Shown here piece after piece: positions 1-7,318 of a stretch of DNA of 64,000 nt. Source of the DNA: Gammaproteobacteria bacterium (GTDB taxonomy: Bacteria; Pseudomonadota; Gammaproteobacteria; Burkholderiales; Burkholderiaceae_C). The position numbers and the translations under genes are program-made. The stretch is from assembly GCA_018815325.1 (NCBI GenBank), contig JAHIYE010000011.1:107271-171270 (forward strand). The letters are read 5' to 3'. Below the pieces are notes generated by a model, which had not been told where the DNA came from, made no database searches, and saw nothing but the letters and a program-made list of their open reading frames with translations. Within the stretch, counting starts at the first letter, position 1. Each line of letters starts with the position of its first letter.

Positions 1-396
1 GTGTTGCATGAAGACGATGCGCGGCAAGCGGCCCGGCTGGGGCTGGCCGGCATCATTGTCTCCAACCATGGTGGCCGCACACTGGACACGACGATCTCCA
101 CCGCCTGCGCCCTGCCAGACATCGTGCAAGCCGTCCATGGCAGCTTGCCAGTGCTGGTGGATGGCGGCATACGCCGCGGCACCGATGTGCTTAAGGCTAT
201 TGCACTGGGCGCCACGGCTGTGCTGGCAGGACGACCCTGCGTCTTTGGGCTCGCCAATGCAGGCGCCGTGGGCGTGGCCCATGTGCTGCGCCTGCTGCGC
301 GACGAACTCGAGATTGCCATGGCCTTGTGCGCTTGCGCTGAACTCCACCAGGTTTCTTCCGCACTGTTGCGGCAGAAACCTGGGGCCGGGACTTGA
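1..396 (+). CDS. FMN-dependent alpha-hydroxy-acid oxidase/L-lactate dehydrogenase family, C-terminal fragment
   Basis: The reading frame is open at the left edge, so this is the last 131 codons of a longer gene (family members are about 360-400 residues). The family oxidises L-2-hydroxyacids such as lactate or glycolate to 2-oxoacids using FMN. Two signature stretches are visible: SNHGGR around residues 21-26, which in the family carries the catalytic histidine and a substrate-binding arginine, and DGGIRRGTDVLKA around 54-66, part of the FMN phosphate site, followed by ALGATAVLAGRP. The substrate cannot be told from this fragment. The GTG at base 1 is an internal codon, not a start. The gene runs toward bfd with 99 bp between them. 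Confidence 0.85.
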   Translation: MLHEDDARQAARLGLAGIIVSNHGGRTLDTTISTACALPDIVQAVHGSLPVLVDGGIRRGTDVLKAIALGATAVLAGRPCVFGLANAGAVGVAHVLRLLRDELEIAMALCACAELHQVSSALLRQKPGAGT

Positions 397-438
397 GCCT
401 GCAAACGTTTCAAAATTTATTTCATCAGACATATTGCA

Positions 439-457
439 AATGAGATGGATTCGCATT
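439..457. promoter_or_regulatory. Fur-like box upstream of bfd
   Basis: AATGAGATGGATTCGCATT is an imperfect inverted repeat close to the AATGAGAATNATTCTCATT type of Fur operator. It lies 39 bp before the bfd start codon. Iron-dependent repression of bfd by Fur is well known in proteobacteria, so context supports the call. Binding is inferred from sequence likeness only. Confidence 0.6.
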
Positions 458-495
458 TATAATGAGTACATCAACCACCTATCAGACTCATTGCC

Positions 496-768
496 ATGAT
501 TGTTTGTGTTTGCAAACGCATCTCCGACCGCGACATCGCACGCCACGCAAAGGCAGGCCTGAACTTTGAGGACATCCAGTTTGAAACCGGCGTGGCTACC
601 CAGTGTGGTCAGTGTGAAGGTTGTGCACGTGACGTGGTCACACAATGCTGCCCATCGCACCCGGTAGCCGCCTTGCGCAGAGAATCAAATACGGGGACGA
701 TCTCACTCTCGGCTGCGATCACGGGGAGCAAGTCATGGACCACGTCTTTGCCCTTGTCGCAAGCCTGA
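496..768 (+). CDS. bfd: Bacterioferritin-associated ferredoxin (Bfd-like)
   Basis: This is a small [2Fe-2S] protein. In the family, Bfd passes electrons to bacterioferritin so that stored ferric iron is reduced and released under iron starvation. The four expected cluster cysteines are present as C4-x-C6 and C37-x2-C40, inside VCVCKRIS and TQCGQCEGC. The protein is 90 residues against about 64-75 for typical family members. Everything after roughly residue 60 is low-complexity and does not look conserved, and its last codons overlap a second small ORF at 735. A Fur-like box lies upstream and tonB downstream, which fits an iron-starvation gene. Confidence 0.88.
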   Translation: MIVCVCKRISDRDIARHAKAGLNFEDIQFETGVATQCGQCEGCARDVVTQCCPSHPVAALRRESNTGTISLSAAITGSKSWTTSLPLSQA

Positions 769-809
769 TCCTGATTGTTGTTTCTGCCTGCTGGGTTTTC
801 CGCAAGTAG
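735..809 (+). CDS. Possible 24-residue single-pass membrane peptide
   Basis: ATG at 735 follows a good ribosome binding site (GGGGAG, 723-728) and opens a 24-codon frame ending TAG. The peptide starts MDHVFALVASLILIVVSAC and ends WVFRK. It is one hydrophobic helix followed by a positively charged tail, as in known small membrane proteins. It overlaps the 3' end of bfd in another frame and ends 28 bp before the tonB start used here. I do not recognise it. The ribosome site and composition make it more than noise, but expression is unproven. Confidence 0.4.
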   Translation: MDHVFALVASLILIVVSACWVFRK

Positions 810-837
810 CCCCATGATGGCTACAAGTTTCTAAACT

Positions 838-1527
838 ATGACATTGCTCGTCCAATCCTTACCCGTGCCCGTCATGAAACGCAATGTCGTCATCGCAGCA
901 AGCGTTGTGCTGTTCCATATCGCTGCCCTGTGGGCCCTGCAAAATGGTCTGTTACGCCGCGCCGTGGAAATCATCGTGCCTGCGCAAATACTCAGCGAGT
1001 TCATCGCACCGCCGGCACCGCAAGTAACTCCGCCAACACCAGCACCGCCCGCCCCCGTCAAACCCCAAGTTGTCCAGAAGACCGCGCCGAAGCCGCTGCC
1101 CACGCCAGTACCCGTCGTGACGCCTACACCGGCGCCCATGCCTCAGCCCGTCCAGGCAACCGAGCAGCCGCCTGCGCCGGCCAGAGCCGCACCCGCTCAG
1201 CCGACGGCGCCTGCACCGGTTGCGGCAGCGCCTGCACCACCCAGGGTGGAACTGCCCACCAGTGCGGCCGACTATCTGCAAAACCCCAAACCACCCTACC
1301 CCGCGCTGAGCAAACGCATGGGCGAGCAGGGCAAGGTGGTGCTGAGGGTCCTCATCGGAGTGGACGGCACGGCGCAGCGCGCGGAAATCAGCCAGTCCAG
1401 CGGCTATGACAGGCTCGACCAGGCGGCTCTGACCACGGTGCTGCGCTGGCGCTATGTACCCGGCAAGCGCGGCGGCGTGCCGGAGGCCATGTGGTTCAAC
1501 GTGCCGATCAACTTCGTGCTCGAATAG
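838..1527 (+). CDS. tonB: TonB energy transducer
   Basis: This protein couples the inner-membrane proton gradient, through ExbB-ExbD, to outer-membrane receptors for siderophores, heme or vitamin B12. The layout is textbook: an N-terminal membrane anchor at about residues 15-33, a Pro/Ala-rich periplasm-spanning segment at about 52-135, and a C-terminal TonB domain at about 145-229. That domain contains YPALSKRMGEQGKVVLRV, the SSGYDRLDQAAL segment and a closing NVPINFVLE. Length (229) is normal. No strong ribosome site is seen; ATG at 874 is an alternative start. It is followed closely by exbB, exbD and hemP, so the four form one operon. Confidence 0.93.
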   Translation: MTLLVQSLPVPVMKRNVVIAASVVLFHIAALWALQNGLLRRAVEIIVPAQILSEFIAPPAPQVTPPTPAPPAPVKPQVVQKTAPKPLPTPVPVVTPTPAPMPQPVQATEQPPAPARAAPAQPTAPAPVAAAPAPPRVELPTSAADYLQNPKPPYPALSKRMGEQGKVVLRVLIGVDGTAQRAEISQSSGYDRLDQAALTTVLRWRYVPGKRGGVPEAMWFNVPINFVLE

Positions 1528-1555
1528 TTTTTAAAGATTCATTTCTGGAGTATTT

Positions 1556-2269
1556 ATGGATTCCCAACTCGGTCTCTTCAATGTGTGGTCCCAGGGCGAC
1601 TGGATCATCAAGGCAGTCGCCCTGATGCTCATGGTCATGTCTCTGGCATCGTGGATGGTCATCATCCTCAAGGCGCTCGACATCCTGCAGTACAAGAAGT
1701 TCAGCCAGCGTGCTGAGGACTTCTGGCACAGCGAAGACTTCGCCACGGGCCTGGCCAAGCTCGGGCCGGACGAGAACAACCCGTTTCGCCAGCTCGCGCT
1801 GGCCGGCCGCGAAGCCACGGCCCACCATCGCAATACCAAAACCCAGCTGCACGACACCCTGGACGCAAGCGACTGGATCACCCGCTCGCTGCGCAACGCC
1901 ATAGACGACAGCACGGCACGCCTGCAGTCGGGCCTGGCGATCCTGGCCTCGGTCGGCTCCACCGCCCCCTTTGTCGGCCTGTTCGGCACCGTCTGGGGCA
2001 TCTACCACGCACTCATGGGCATTGGCATCGCTGGCCAGGCCACGATTGACAAGGTGGCAGGCCCCATTGGTGAGGCGCTCATCATGACGGCGCTGGGCCT
2101 GGCCGTGGCCATCCCCGCCGTGCTGGGCTACAACGCGCTGGTGCGCGGCAACAAGTCCGTACTGGTCAAGCTCAACCGCTTTGCCCACGACCTGCACGCC
2201 TACTTTGTGACAGGCGCCCGCGTTGGCAGCTCGGCGGACGGCAAGGTCGTCCCCATGAAGAAGGCCTGA
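1556..2269 (+). CDS. exbB: ExbB proton-channel subunit of the TonB system
   Basis: This is a MotA/TolQ/ExbB family inner-membrane protein that forms the pentameric channel energising TonB. The first helix (about residues 14-38) starts near WIIKAVALMLMVMSL. The second and third helices lie in the C-terminal half, including the conserved stretch GSTAPFVGLFGTVWGIYHAL (about 137-156) and GEALIMTALGLAVAIPAV. Length of 237 residues is typical. The start is supported by CTGGAG a few bases upstream. It sits 28 bp after tonB and 19 bp before exbD. Confidence 0.95.
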   Translation: MDSQLGLFNVWSQGDWIIKAVALMLMVMSLASWMVIILKALDILQYKKFSQRAEDFWHSEDFATGLAKLGPDENNPFRQLALAGREATAHHRNTKTQLHDTLDASDWITRSLRNAIDDSTARLQSGLAILASVGSTAPFVGLFGTVWGIYHALMGIGIAGQATIDKVAGPIGEALIMTALGLAVAIPAVLGYNALVRGNKSVLVKLNRFAHDLHAYFVTGARVGSSADGKVVPMKKA

Positions 2270-2288
2270 GGCCTACCGGAGAACTGAC

Positions 2289-2702
2289 ATGGCATTTGGA
2301 ACCCAGGACGAACCCGATGAGGTCATGAACGAGATCAACATGACGCCGCTGGTGGACGTCATGCTCGTGCTGCTCATCATCTTCATCATCACCGTGCCGG
2401 TGATGAAACACTCGGTGAATGTGGAGCTGCCGCAGGCCAGCACACAAGCGCAAACCAGCAAGCCCGAGACCATCCTGCTGAGCGTGGATGCGCAAGGCGC
2501 CTATTACTGGAACGAAGCCAGGGTGAGGGACGAGGACCTGTCCGCGATGCTGCAGGCCGAAGCCAGCAAGAATCCGCAGCCAGACCTGCACATCCGCGGT
2601 GACAAGGCCGTGCGCTATGAGCGCGTAGCCCAGGCCATGGCGGCCGCGCAGCTGGCCGGCTTGCACAAGATCGGCTTCATTACCGAGCCCAAGAACCCAT
2701 AG
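2289..2702 (+). CDS. exbD: ExbD subunit of the TonB system
   Basis: ExbD is a single-pass inner-membrane protein that works with ExbB to convert proton flow into TonB motion. Its one helix spans about residues 20-41 (NMTPLVDVMLVLLIIFIIT), and Asp23 in LVDVML matches the essential protonatable aspartate of the family. A periplasmic TolR/ExbD domain follows. It is 137 residues, as expected. The ribosome site is CCGGAG just upstream. Confidence 0.95.
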   Translation: MAFGTQDEPDEVMNEINMTPLVDVMLVLLIIFIITVPVMKHSVNVELPQASTQAQTSKPETILLSVDAQGAYYWNEARVRDEDLSAMLQAEASKNPQPDLHIRGDKAVRYERVAQAMAAAQLAGLHKIGFITEPKNP

Positions 2703-2731
2703 CCTGGCCCACAGCCGTCACTCAACCCCTC

Positions 2732-2977
2732 ATGGACCCTACCCGCACCAGAAGACCAGGCATGCAAAGCGCCCCTGCCAGCCATGCCCTGCGCACTCCG
2801 GCAGACTGCGGCAGCGGTTCAGCGCCGGGTAGTCAGCAGTGCACCCATGCCGCGCCATCGACCATCGTGCAGAGTGAAGAGCTGCTCAAGGGGCAGCGTG
2901 CACTGGAGATCCGCCACAACGGCATGCTCTACCGGCTGCAGGCCACCAAGCTCGGCAAGCTGATCCTGACCAAATAA
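2732..2977 (+). CDS. hemP: Hemin uptake protein HemP
   Basis: The C-terminal half (from about residue 47: SEELLKGQRALEIRHNGM, then YRLQATKLGKLILTK) matches the HemP family, small proteins linked to heme uptake operons. The first 45 residues are Pro/Ser/Ala-rich and probably not part of the fold. ATG at 2762 is a plausible later start that would give a protein closer to the usual 50-70 residues. In Burkholderiales HemP has been connected with activation of heme-receptor genes. Its place at the end of tonB-exbB-exbD fits iron or heme control. A strong terminator follows. Confidence 0.85.
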   Translation: MDPTRTRRPGMQSAPASHALRTPADCGSGSAPGSQQCTHAAPSTIVQSEELLKGQRALEIRHNGMLYRLQATKLGKLILTK

Positions 2978-3000
2978 CGGCATAGGCTGCCGCACAAAAG

Positions 3001-3028
3001 AAAAGCCGGCACTTGCCGGCTTTTCTCT
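3001..3028 (+). terminator. Rho-independent terminator after hemP
   Basis: A perfect hairpin AAAAGCCGGC-ACTT-GCCGGCTTTT is followed by a T-rich stretch, 23 bp after the hemP stop. It closes the tonB-exbB-exbD-hemP operon. Confidence 0.9.
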
Positions 3029-3068
3029 TTCATTTTGGCACCTAGCCCTTGCAGGGAAAGCGCAGAGT

Positions 3069-3085
3069 GCTATTCAATTAGTAGC
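3069..3085. repeat. 17-bp inverted repeat, GCTAY-N7-RTAGC family (copy 1)
   Basis: GCTATTCAATTAGTAGC: 5-bp arms around a 7-bp AT-rich centre, with one G-T pair. It lies between the hemP terminator and the 3' end of the GlcG-like gene. Copies of the same design occur at 5317, 29361 and 52505, with weaker ones at 8217, 22120 and 47555. Confidence 0.6.
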
Positions 3086-3093
3086 ATTTACCA

Positions 3094-3501
3094 TCACAGG
3101 CCGATGGCCGCAATACCGGCACGCGCAATCTGGGCATCTTCGGTGGACTTCACACCGCTCACGCCCACGGCACCCAGACACTGGCCGTCCTTCATGATCG
3201 GCACGCCACCTTCGAGCATGCCCTTGAGGTCAGGTGCGCTGAGAAAGGACATGCGGCCGCCATTGATCGTGTCCTCGTAGATCTTGCTCTCGCGCCGGCC
3301 CAGCGCTGCCGTGTTGGCCTTGGCGGGTGCAATATGGGCCGAAATGGGCGCTGCGCCCTCAAGCCGCTGCAGTGACAGCAAATGTCCGCCATCGTCCACG
3401 ATGGCAATGGTGACGGCCCAGCCGTGTTTGATCGCCTCAGCCTCTGCGGCGGCGGCAATGGCCTTGACGTCGGCATATTCCAGCAAATGTTTGGATTTCA
3501 T
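3094..3501 (-). CDS. GlcG/HbpS family heme-degrading-type protein
   Basis: This 135-residue protein belongs to the GlcG/HbpS (PF03928-type) family. Visible family features are an N-terminal helix (about residues 8-30, AAAEAEAIKHGWAVTIAIVD), DDGGHLLSLQRLEGA, and a C-terminal glycine-rich segment EGGVPIMKDGQCLGAVGVSG. HbpS is an extracellular heme-binding and redox sensor protein, while GlcG is encoded in glycolate operons, and the exact role of most members is unknown. No signal peptide is evident. It lies convergent with the TonB/HemP operon, which makes a heme link tempting but unproven. Confidence 0.8.
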   Translation of the reverse strand: MKSKHLLEYADVKAIAAAAEAEAIKHGWAVTIAIVDDGGHLLSLQRLEGAAPISAHIAPAKANTAALGRRESKIYEDTINGGRMSFLSAPDLKGMLEGGVPIMKDGQCLGAVGVSGVKSTEDAQIARAGIAAIGL

Positions 3502-3631
3502 GGGAATTCTTCTGTATTAAAGTAGACAAACAACAAGCATAACGGCTCAACGCAACGTGATTGCTCGTGCTGCAGGCAAAAGTACCCTTACCAAATGTAG
3601 GCAGACCCAATCCGGAAATGCGGCCCCGGGA

Positions 3632-3659
3632 CTTGAATAGACCTAAAATTCCCCCATCT
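3632..3659 (+). promoter_or_regulatory. Sigma-32 (RpoH)-type promoter for the BI-1/YccA gene
   Basis: CTTGAA (3632-3637), a 14-bp spacer, then CCCCATCT (3652-3659) match the heat-shock consensus CTTGAA-N13..15-CCCCATNT without mismatch in the core. The gene start is 32 bp downstream of the -10 element, and AAGGAG follows. A 12-bp palindrome of sequence CTGCATATGCAG begins inside the -10 element. Confidence 0.75.
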
Positions 3660-3690
3660 GCATATGCAGACACCCAAGGAGTGATGAAAC

Positions 3691-4392
3691 ATGAATGATC
3701 GAGTGCAAACCATTGAGCAATCCCCTGGCTACGGCTATGCCGTGTCCCAGGAGCAGCGCAACAAGGTGCTGCGCAACACCTACTGGCTGCTGGCACTGAG
3801 CCTGATCCCCACGGTGCTGGGTGCGTGGATCGGCGTGACCACGGGCATCACCCAGTCGCTGACCGGTGGCCTTGGCCTGATCGTCTTCCTCGGTGGCGCG
3901 TTTGGCTTCATCTACGCGATCGAGAAAACGAAGAATTCGGCAGCCGGTGTGCCCGTGTTGCTGGGCTTTACCTTCTTCATGGGGCTGATGCTGTCGCGCA
4001 TGATCGCGATGGTGCTGGGCTTCAAGAACGGCTCTGACCTCGTCATGACCGCCTTTGCGGGCACGGCCGGCGTGTTCTTCGTGATGGCCAGTCTGGCCAG
4101 CGTGATCAAGCGCGACCTCTCGGGCATGGGCAAGTGGCTGTTTGTCGGGGCCATGGTCGTGGTGGTCGGCGGCATCATCAACGTGTTTGTCGGCTCGACG
4201 GCCGGCATGGCCGCCATCTCGATGGCTGCCATCGGTATCTTCAGCGCCTACATGCTGTATGACCTCAAGCGCATCATTGATGGCGGTGAAACCAACTACA
4301 TCAGCGCCACCCTGGCCCTGTACCTGGACGTCGTCAACGTGTTCCAGAGTCTGCTGGCCCTGCTGGGCATCTTTGGTGGCGAGCGCGACTGA
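3691..4392 (+). CDS. Bax inhibitor-1/YccA family membrane protein
   Basis: This is a 233-residue polytopic protein with about seven hydrophobic segments from residue 30 onward. It belongs to the BI-1 (UPF0005, YccA/YbhL) family. YccA of E. coli binds the membrane protease FtsH and slows it, and other members conduct calcium or protons. Typical traits are the short polar N-terminus ending before LRNTYWLLALSLIPTVLG, and a C-terminal segment with acidic residues (YDLKRIIDGGETNYISATL then ALYLDVVN). Start: AAGGAG lies 9 bp upstream of the ATG. It is monocistronic, with a sigma-32-like promoter before it and a UUCG-loop terminator after it, which suggests heat-shock control. Confidence 0.92.
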   Translation: MNDRVQTIEQSPGYGYAVSQEQRNKVLRNTYWLLALSLIPTVLGAWIGVTTGITQSLTGGLGLIVFLGGAFGFIYAIEKTKNSAAGVPVLLGFTFFMGLMLSRMIAMVLGFKNGSDLVMTAFAGTAGVFFVMASLASVIKRDLSGMGKWLFVGAMVVVVGGIINVFVGSTAGMAAISMAAIGIFSAYMLYDLKRIIDGGETNYISATLALYLDVVNVFQSLLALLGIFGGERD

Positions 4393-4420
4393 TTGATTTT
4401 GTGCCCACCTCATGCAAAAT

Positions 4421-4441
4421 AGGCCCTTCGGGGCCTTTTTT
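4421..4441 (+). terminator. Terminator with UUCG tetraloop after the BI-1 gene
   Basis: AGGCCC-TTCG-GGGCCT followed by TTTTT, 28 bp after the stop codon. A C(UUCG)G loop is an especially stable terminator hairpin. Confidence 0.92.
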
Positions 4442-4516
4442 GCGAGCATCCCGGGTCATGCCCCTCAACTCTGCCCCCCAGCTGCCGATATATACCTCAT
4501 ACAGAAGTCCATACCC

Positions 4517-4873
4517 ATGAATTTCCGCCTGCTCCTCCCCCTGCTCGCCCTGTTCCTCACGGCCTGCGACATCCCCGGTCTGGGTCCAGACCCAAGGATT
4601 GCGCTGCGTGAGGCCGAGGCGCGGGCTGCCGGCAGCGCCTGCCGCTTTGCGATCCGTGGCATCGAAGATTGCTACGAACTCAACGACAAGACCTCCAAGG
4701 CAGCGATCTTTGCCGGCTGGAAGGAGATGGACCAGTACATGCGCGAAAACAATGTTGAGGGCATCCCTTACAACAAGACCCCCAAGGAAGAGATCATCCA
4801 GGAGAAGCAGACAGCTTCGGCCGAAGATGACAAGCACACCAAGGAAAAAAGCCGGCCCGGCAACAAGTCCTGA
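4517..4873 (+). CDS. Small predicted lipoprotein of unknown function
   Basis: Starting at the ATG at 4517, the 118-residue protein opens with a clear lipoprotein signal, MNFRLLLPLLALFLTAC, whose lipobox L14-T15-A16-C17 would give a lipidated Cys17. Asp18 follows it, the +2 residue that in E. coli favours retention in the inner membrane. The mature part is hydrophilic, has paired cysteines (C36 and C45), and ends in a Lys/Glu-rich tail. I do not recognise a named family. An upstream in-frame ATG at 4412 would destroy the signal peptide and lies inside the preceding terminator, so it is not used. Confidence 0.75.
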   Translation: MNFRLLLPLLALFLTACDIPGLGPDPRIALREAEARAAGSACRFAIRGIEDCYELNDKTSKAAIFAGWKEMDQYMRENNVEGIPYNKTPKEEIIQEKQTASAEDDKHTKEKSRPGNKS

Positions 4874-4979
4874 ACTCAGGCCTGCATCACGCGGGCTTCA
4901 TCCCCTCGGATCCATCGGCAGGCCAAGCCCAGCGGGGGCCATTGGGGCAGCCCTGACCTGCGACGCCCAGTCAAGCCCA

Positions 4980-6416
4980 TCAGGCTGGCAGATCAAACAC
5001 CGCAATGCTCTCGACATGCGCCGTGTGCGGGAACATGTTCACCATCCCGGCAGCCGAACAACGGTAGCCCGCCTGATGCACCAGCAAGTCTGCATCACGT
5101 GCCAGCGTCGCAGGGTTGCAGCTGACGTACACGATACGCTTGGGTGGAGCCCAACCAGCCGCCGCGGCTGGCAAAGCCGAGGCCTGATGCTGCTGATGCA
5201 GGTCCACCAGCGCCTTGACCAGGGAGAACGCGCCCTCGCGCGGGGGATCGACCAGCCACTTGTCCGCCGCACCATCCTGCGCGAGCAATTCAGGCGTCAT
5301 TTCAAAAAGATTTCTAGCTACAAATTTAGTAGCGCATAAATCAATACCGGCATGGGCTAGAACCTTGTTTTTCTCATAGTTCTGGCGTGAGCGCGCGACC
5401 AGCACTTCGCTGCCCTCGACCCCCAGCACTTCGGCCGCCTGGGTTGCAATCGGCAAGGTGAAATTGCCCAATCCGCAAAACCAGTCAATCACGCGTTCGT
5501 TCTTCTGCACATCCAGCATGCGCAGAGCGCGCGACACCAGCACCCGGTTGATGAGCGGATTGACCTGGGTGAAGTCTGTGGGTTTGAAGGGCATGGTGAT
5601 GCCGAACTCAGGCAGGGCATAAGACAACTGCCCCGTGGCAGCACCTGGGGCCTCCTCCATTTGATGGACCGTGTCGGGCCCCTTGGACTGCAACCACCAC
5701 TGCACACCCACATGACGCTGGGCAAACGTGCGCAAACGCGCCAGGTCCGCCTCGCTCAGTGGCTCCAGATGGCGCAGCACCAGTGCCGTGATGTCATCGC
5801 CACAGGCCAGCTCAATCTGGGGGCAGGTCTCAATCGCATCCATGGACGCAATGAGCTCGCGCAACGGCAGCAGCATGGCGCTGACATGCGGCGGCAGCAC
5901 ATGGCACTCGCTCATGTCGGCCACATAGCGGCTCTTGCGCTCGTGAAAACCGATCAGCACCGCGCCCTTCTTGTGCACATGCCGTACCGAGAGCCGGGCC
6001 CGGTAGCGGTAACCCCAGGCCGGCCCCTCGATGGGGCGCAGAATGTTGTCAGGCCGCACCTTGCCCAGATGCCAGAGGTTGTCCTCCAGCACGCGCTGCT
6101 TCACGGCAACCTGCGCTGACTCATGCAGGTGCTGCATCTTGCAGCCGCCGCAAGCGCCCTCGTGCAGCCCGAAATGGGGGCAGCCTGGACGGACACGCTG
6201 CGAGGATTCACGGTGTATCTGGAGCAGCGTCGCTTTCTCGAAACTGCTCTTCTTGCGGTTCACATTGGCACTGACCACTTCAAACGGCAATGCACCTTCG
6301 ACAAAAACCACCTTGCCATCGGGGCGGTGGGCAATGCCCTGGGCTTCGATATCGAGGGATTCGATGGTGAGCGCATCGGCAGGAAATTCGGAATTTTTCG
6401 GGCAATCTTCATTCAT
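4980..6416 (-). CDS. rlmD: 23S rRNA (uracil-1939-C5)-methyltransferase RlmD
   Basis: RlmD places a C5 methyl group on U1939 of 23S rRNA using S-adenosylmethionine. Domains in order: an N-terminal TRAM domain (about residues 15-70), an iron-sulphur cysteine cluster ([19 protein letters not shown], about 78-97), the methyltransferase core with [17 protein letters not shown] (about 312-328), and the catalytic cysteine in [13 protein letters not shown] near 437-449. Length of 478 is slightly above the usual 430-450. One copy of the 17-bp GCTAC-N7-GTAGC element (5317-5333) is embedded in frame, encoding part of [12 protein letters not shown]. It is the last gene of the surE-pcm-nlpD-rpoS-exonuclease series. 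Confidence 0.92.
   Translation of the reverse strand: MNEDCPKNSEFPADALTIESLDIEAQGIAHRPDGKVVFVEGALPFEVVSANVNRKKSSFEKATLLQIHRESSQRVRPGCPHFGLHEGACGGCKMQHLHESAQVAVKQRVLEDNLWHLGKVRPDNILRPIEGPAWGYRYRARLSVRHVHKKGAVLIGFHERKSRYVADMSECHVLPPHVSAMLLPLRELIASMDAIETCPQIELACGDDITALVLRHLEPLSEADLARLRTFAQRHVGVQWWLQSKGPDTVHQMEEAPGAATGQLSYALPEFGITMPFKPTDFTQVNPLINRVLVSRALRMLDVQKNERVIDWFCGLGNFTLPIATQAAEVLGVEGSEVLVARSRQNYEKNKVLAHAGIDLCATKFVARNLFEMTPELLAQDGAADKWLVDPPREGAFSLVKALVDLHQQHQASALPAAAAGWAPPKRIVYVSCNPATLARDADLLVHQAGYRCSAAGMVNMFPHTAHVESIAVFDLPA
5317..5333. repeat. 17-bp inverted repeat, GCTAY-N7-RTAGC family (copy 2, inside rlmD)
   Basis: GCTACAAATTTAGTAGC has perfect 5-bp arms around an AT-rich 7-bp centre. 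It is a clearly AT-rich patch within a GC-rich conserved gene and is read through in frame. Confidence 0.65.
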
Positions 6417-6513
6417 CCCTGTATTGTCCCCGAGAAGACCGGCAGAAAAAGAACGCCACTGCCTTCAATACTCAAACCCCAGCACAAGACCCGGCCAATT
6501 GATGGACAAGGCC

Positions 6514-7299
6514 TCAGCCCCAGGCCTTCAAATACTCATCCCAATGCGACTCCTGCGACGCCAGATTGCCAAGCGTTTCCTTCACCATCGCCACTTCCTG
6601 CTCATATTCCTTCTCGAGCAAACCACCGCGCATCTTCTGGAAACGACAGTACAGCAGATAGGTGTTCATCACATCCGTCTCGCAATAGCAGCGAATCTCA
6701 TCCGTTCGCCCCGCCAGAAAAGCAGGATAGACGGCCGAGCCATCCATACCCAGCTTGCCGGGAAAGCCGCACAGCTTGGCCATCGCGTCGAGCGGCGCAT
6801 TGTTCTTGGGCTGGTACATCGCCAGCAAGTCCATCAGGTCCAGATGACGATGGTGGTAACGGCTGATGTAGTTGTTCCACTTGAACTCACGGTCATCCTC
6901 CCCCATGTCCCAGTAGCGGTCAGCCGCCGCACCGTGCATCAGGCCACGGTAATGCAACACGGGCAGATCAAAGCCACCACCATTCCAGCTCACGAGCTGC
7001 GGCGTGTGCTTCTCCAGCGTGTTGAAGAAGGTCTGTATGACCCGACCTTCGCTCTGGCCATCCTTGTCCACGAACGAATGGATGCGTAGCCCCTCGGCAT
7101 TGCGGAACACGCAGCTGATCACGAGCACGCGCTGCAGATGCAGCGGCATGAAGTCGCTTTGCCCGTGCTCCTTGCGCTCCTGCAACCAGGCCGCATGGAC
7201 GTCGGCATCACTGGCCTCGGCCGGCGCACCACGCAATTGGCGTAGGCCCGCGACATCGGGAATGGTTTCAATATCGAAAACGAGAACGGGCCAACTCAT
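6514..7299 (-). CDS. 3'-5' exonuclease, PolB-exonuclease-related (DEDD family)
   Basis: This 261-residue protein starts MSWPVLVFDIETIPD, with the DxE pair of DEDD exonucleases at residues 9-11. It continues with SWNGGGFDLPVLHYR (exo II) and a C-terminal CYCETDVMNTYLL (exo III, conserved Asp). This is the predicted PolB-like 3'-5' exonuclease family; its substrate and role are not established. The ATG at 7299 is chosen because upstream codons are Cys/Arg-rich and run into rpoS. It lies 19 bp after the rpoS stop, so it is probably co-transcribed with the stationary-phase sigma factor. Confidence 0.85.
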   Translation of the reverse strand: MSWPVLVFDIETIPDVAGLRQLRGAPAEASDADVHAAWLQERKEHGQSDFMPLHLQRVLVISCVFRNAEGLRIHSFVDKDGQSEGRVIQTFFNTLEKHTPQLVSWNGGGFDLPVLHYRGLMHGAAADRYWDMGEDDREFKWNNYISRYHHRHLDLMDLLAMYQPKNNAPLDAMAKLCGFPGKLGMDGSAVYPAFLAGRTDEIRCYCETDVMNTYLLYCRFQKMRGGLLEKEYEQEVAMVKETLGNLASQESHWDEYLKAWG

Positions 7300-7318
7300 G
7301 CAGGGTTTTCCGCTTGCC

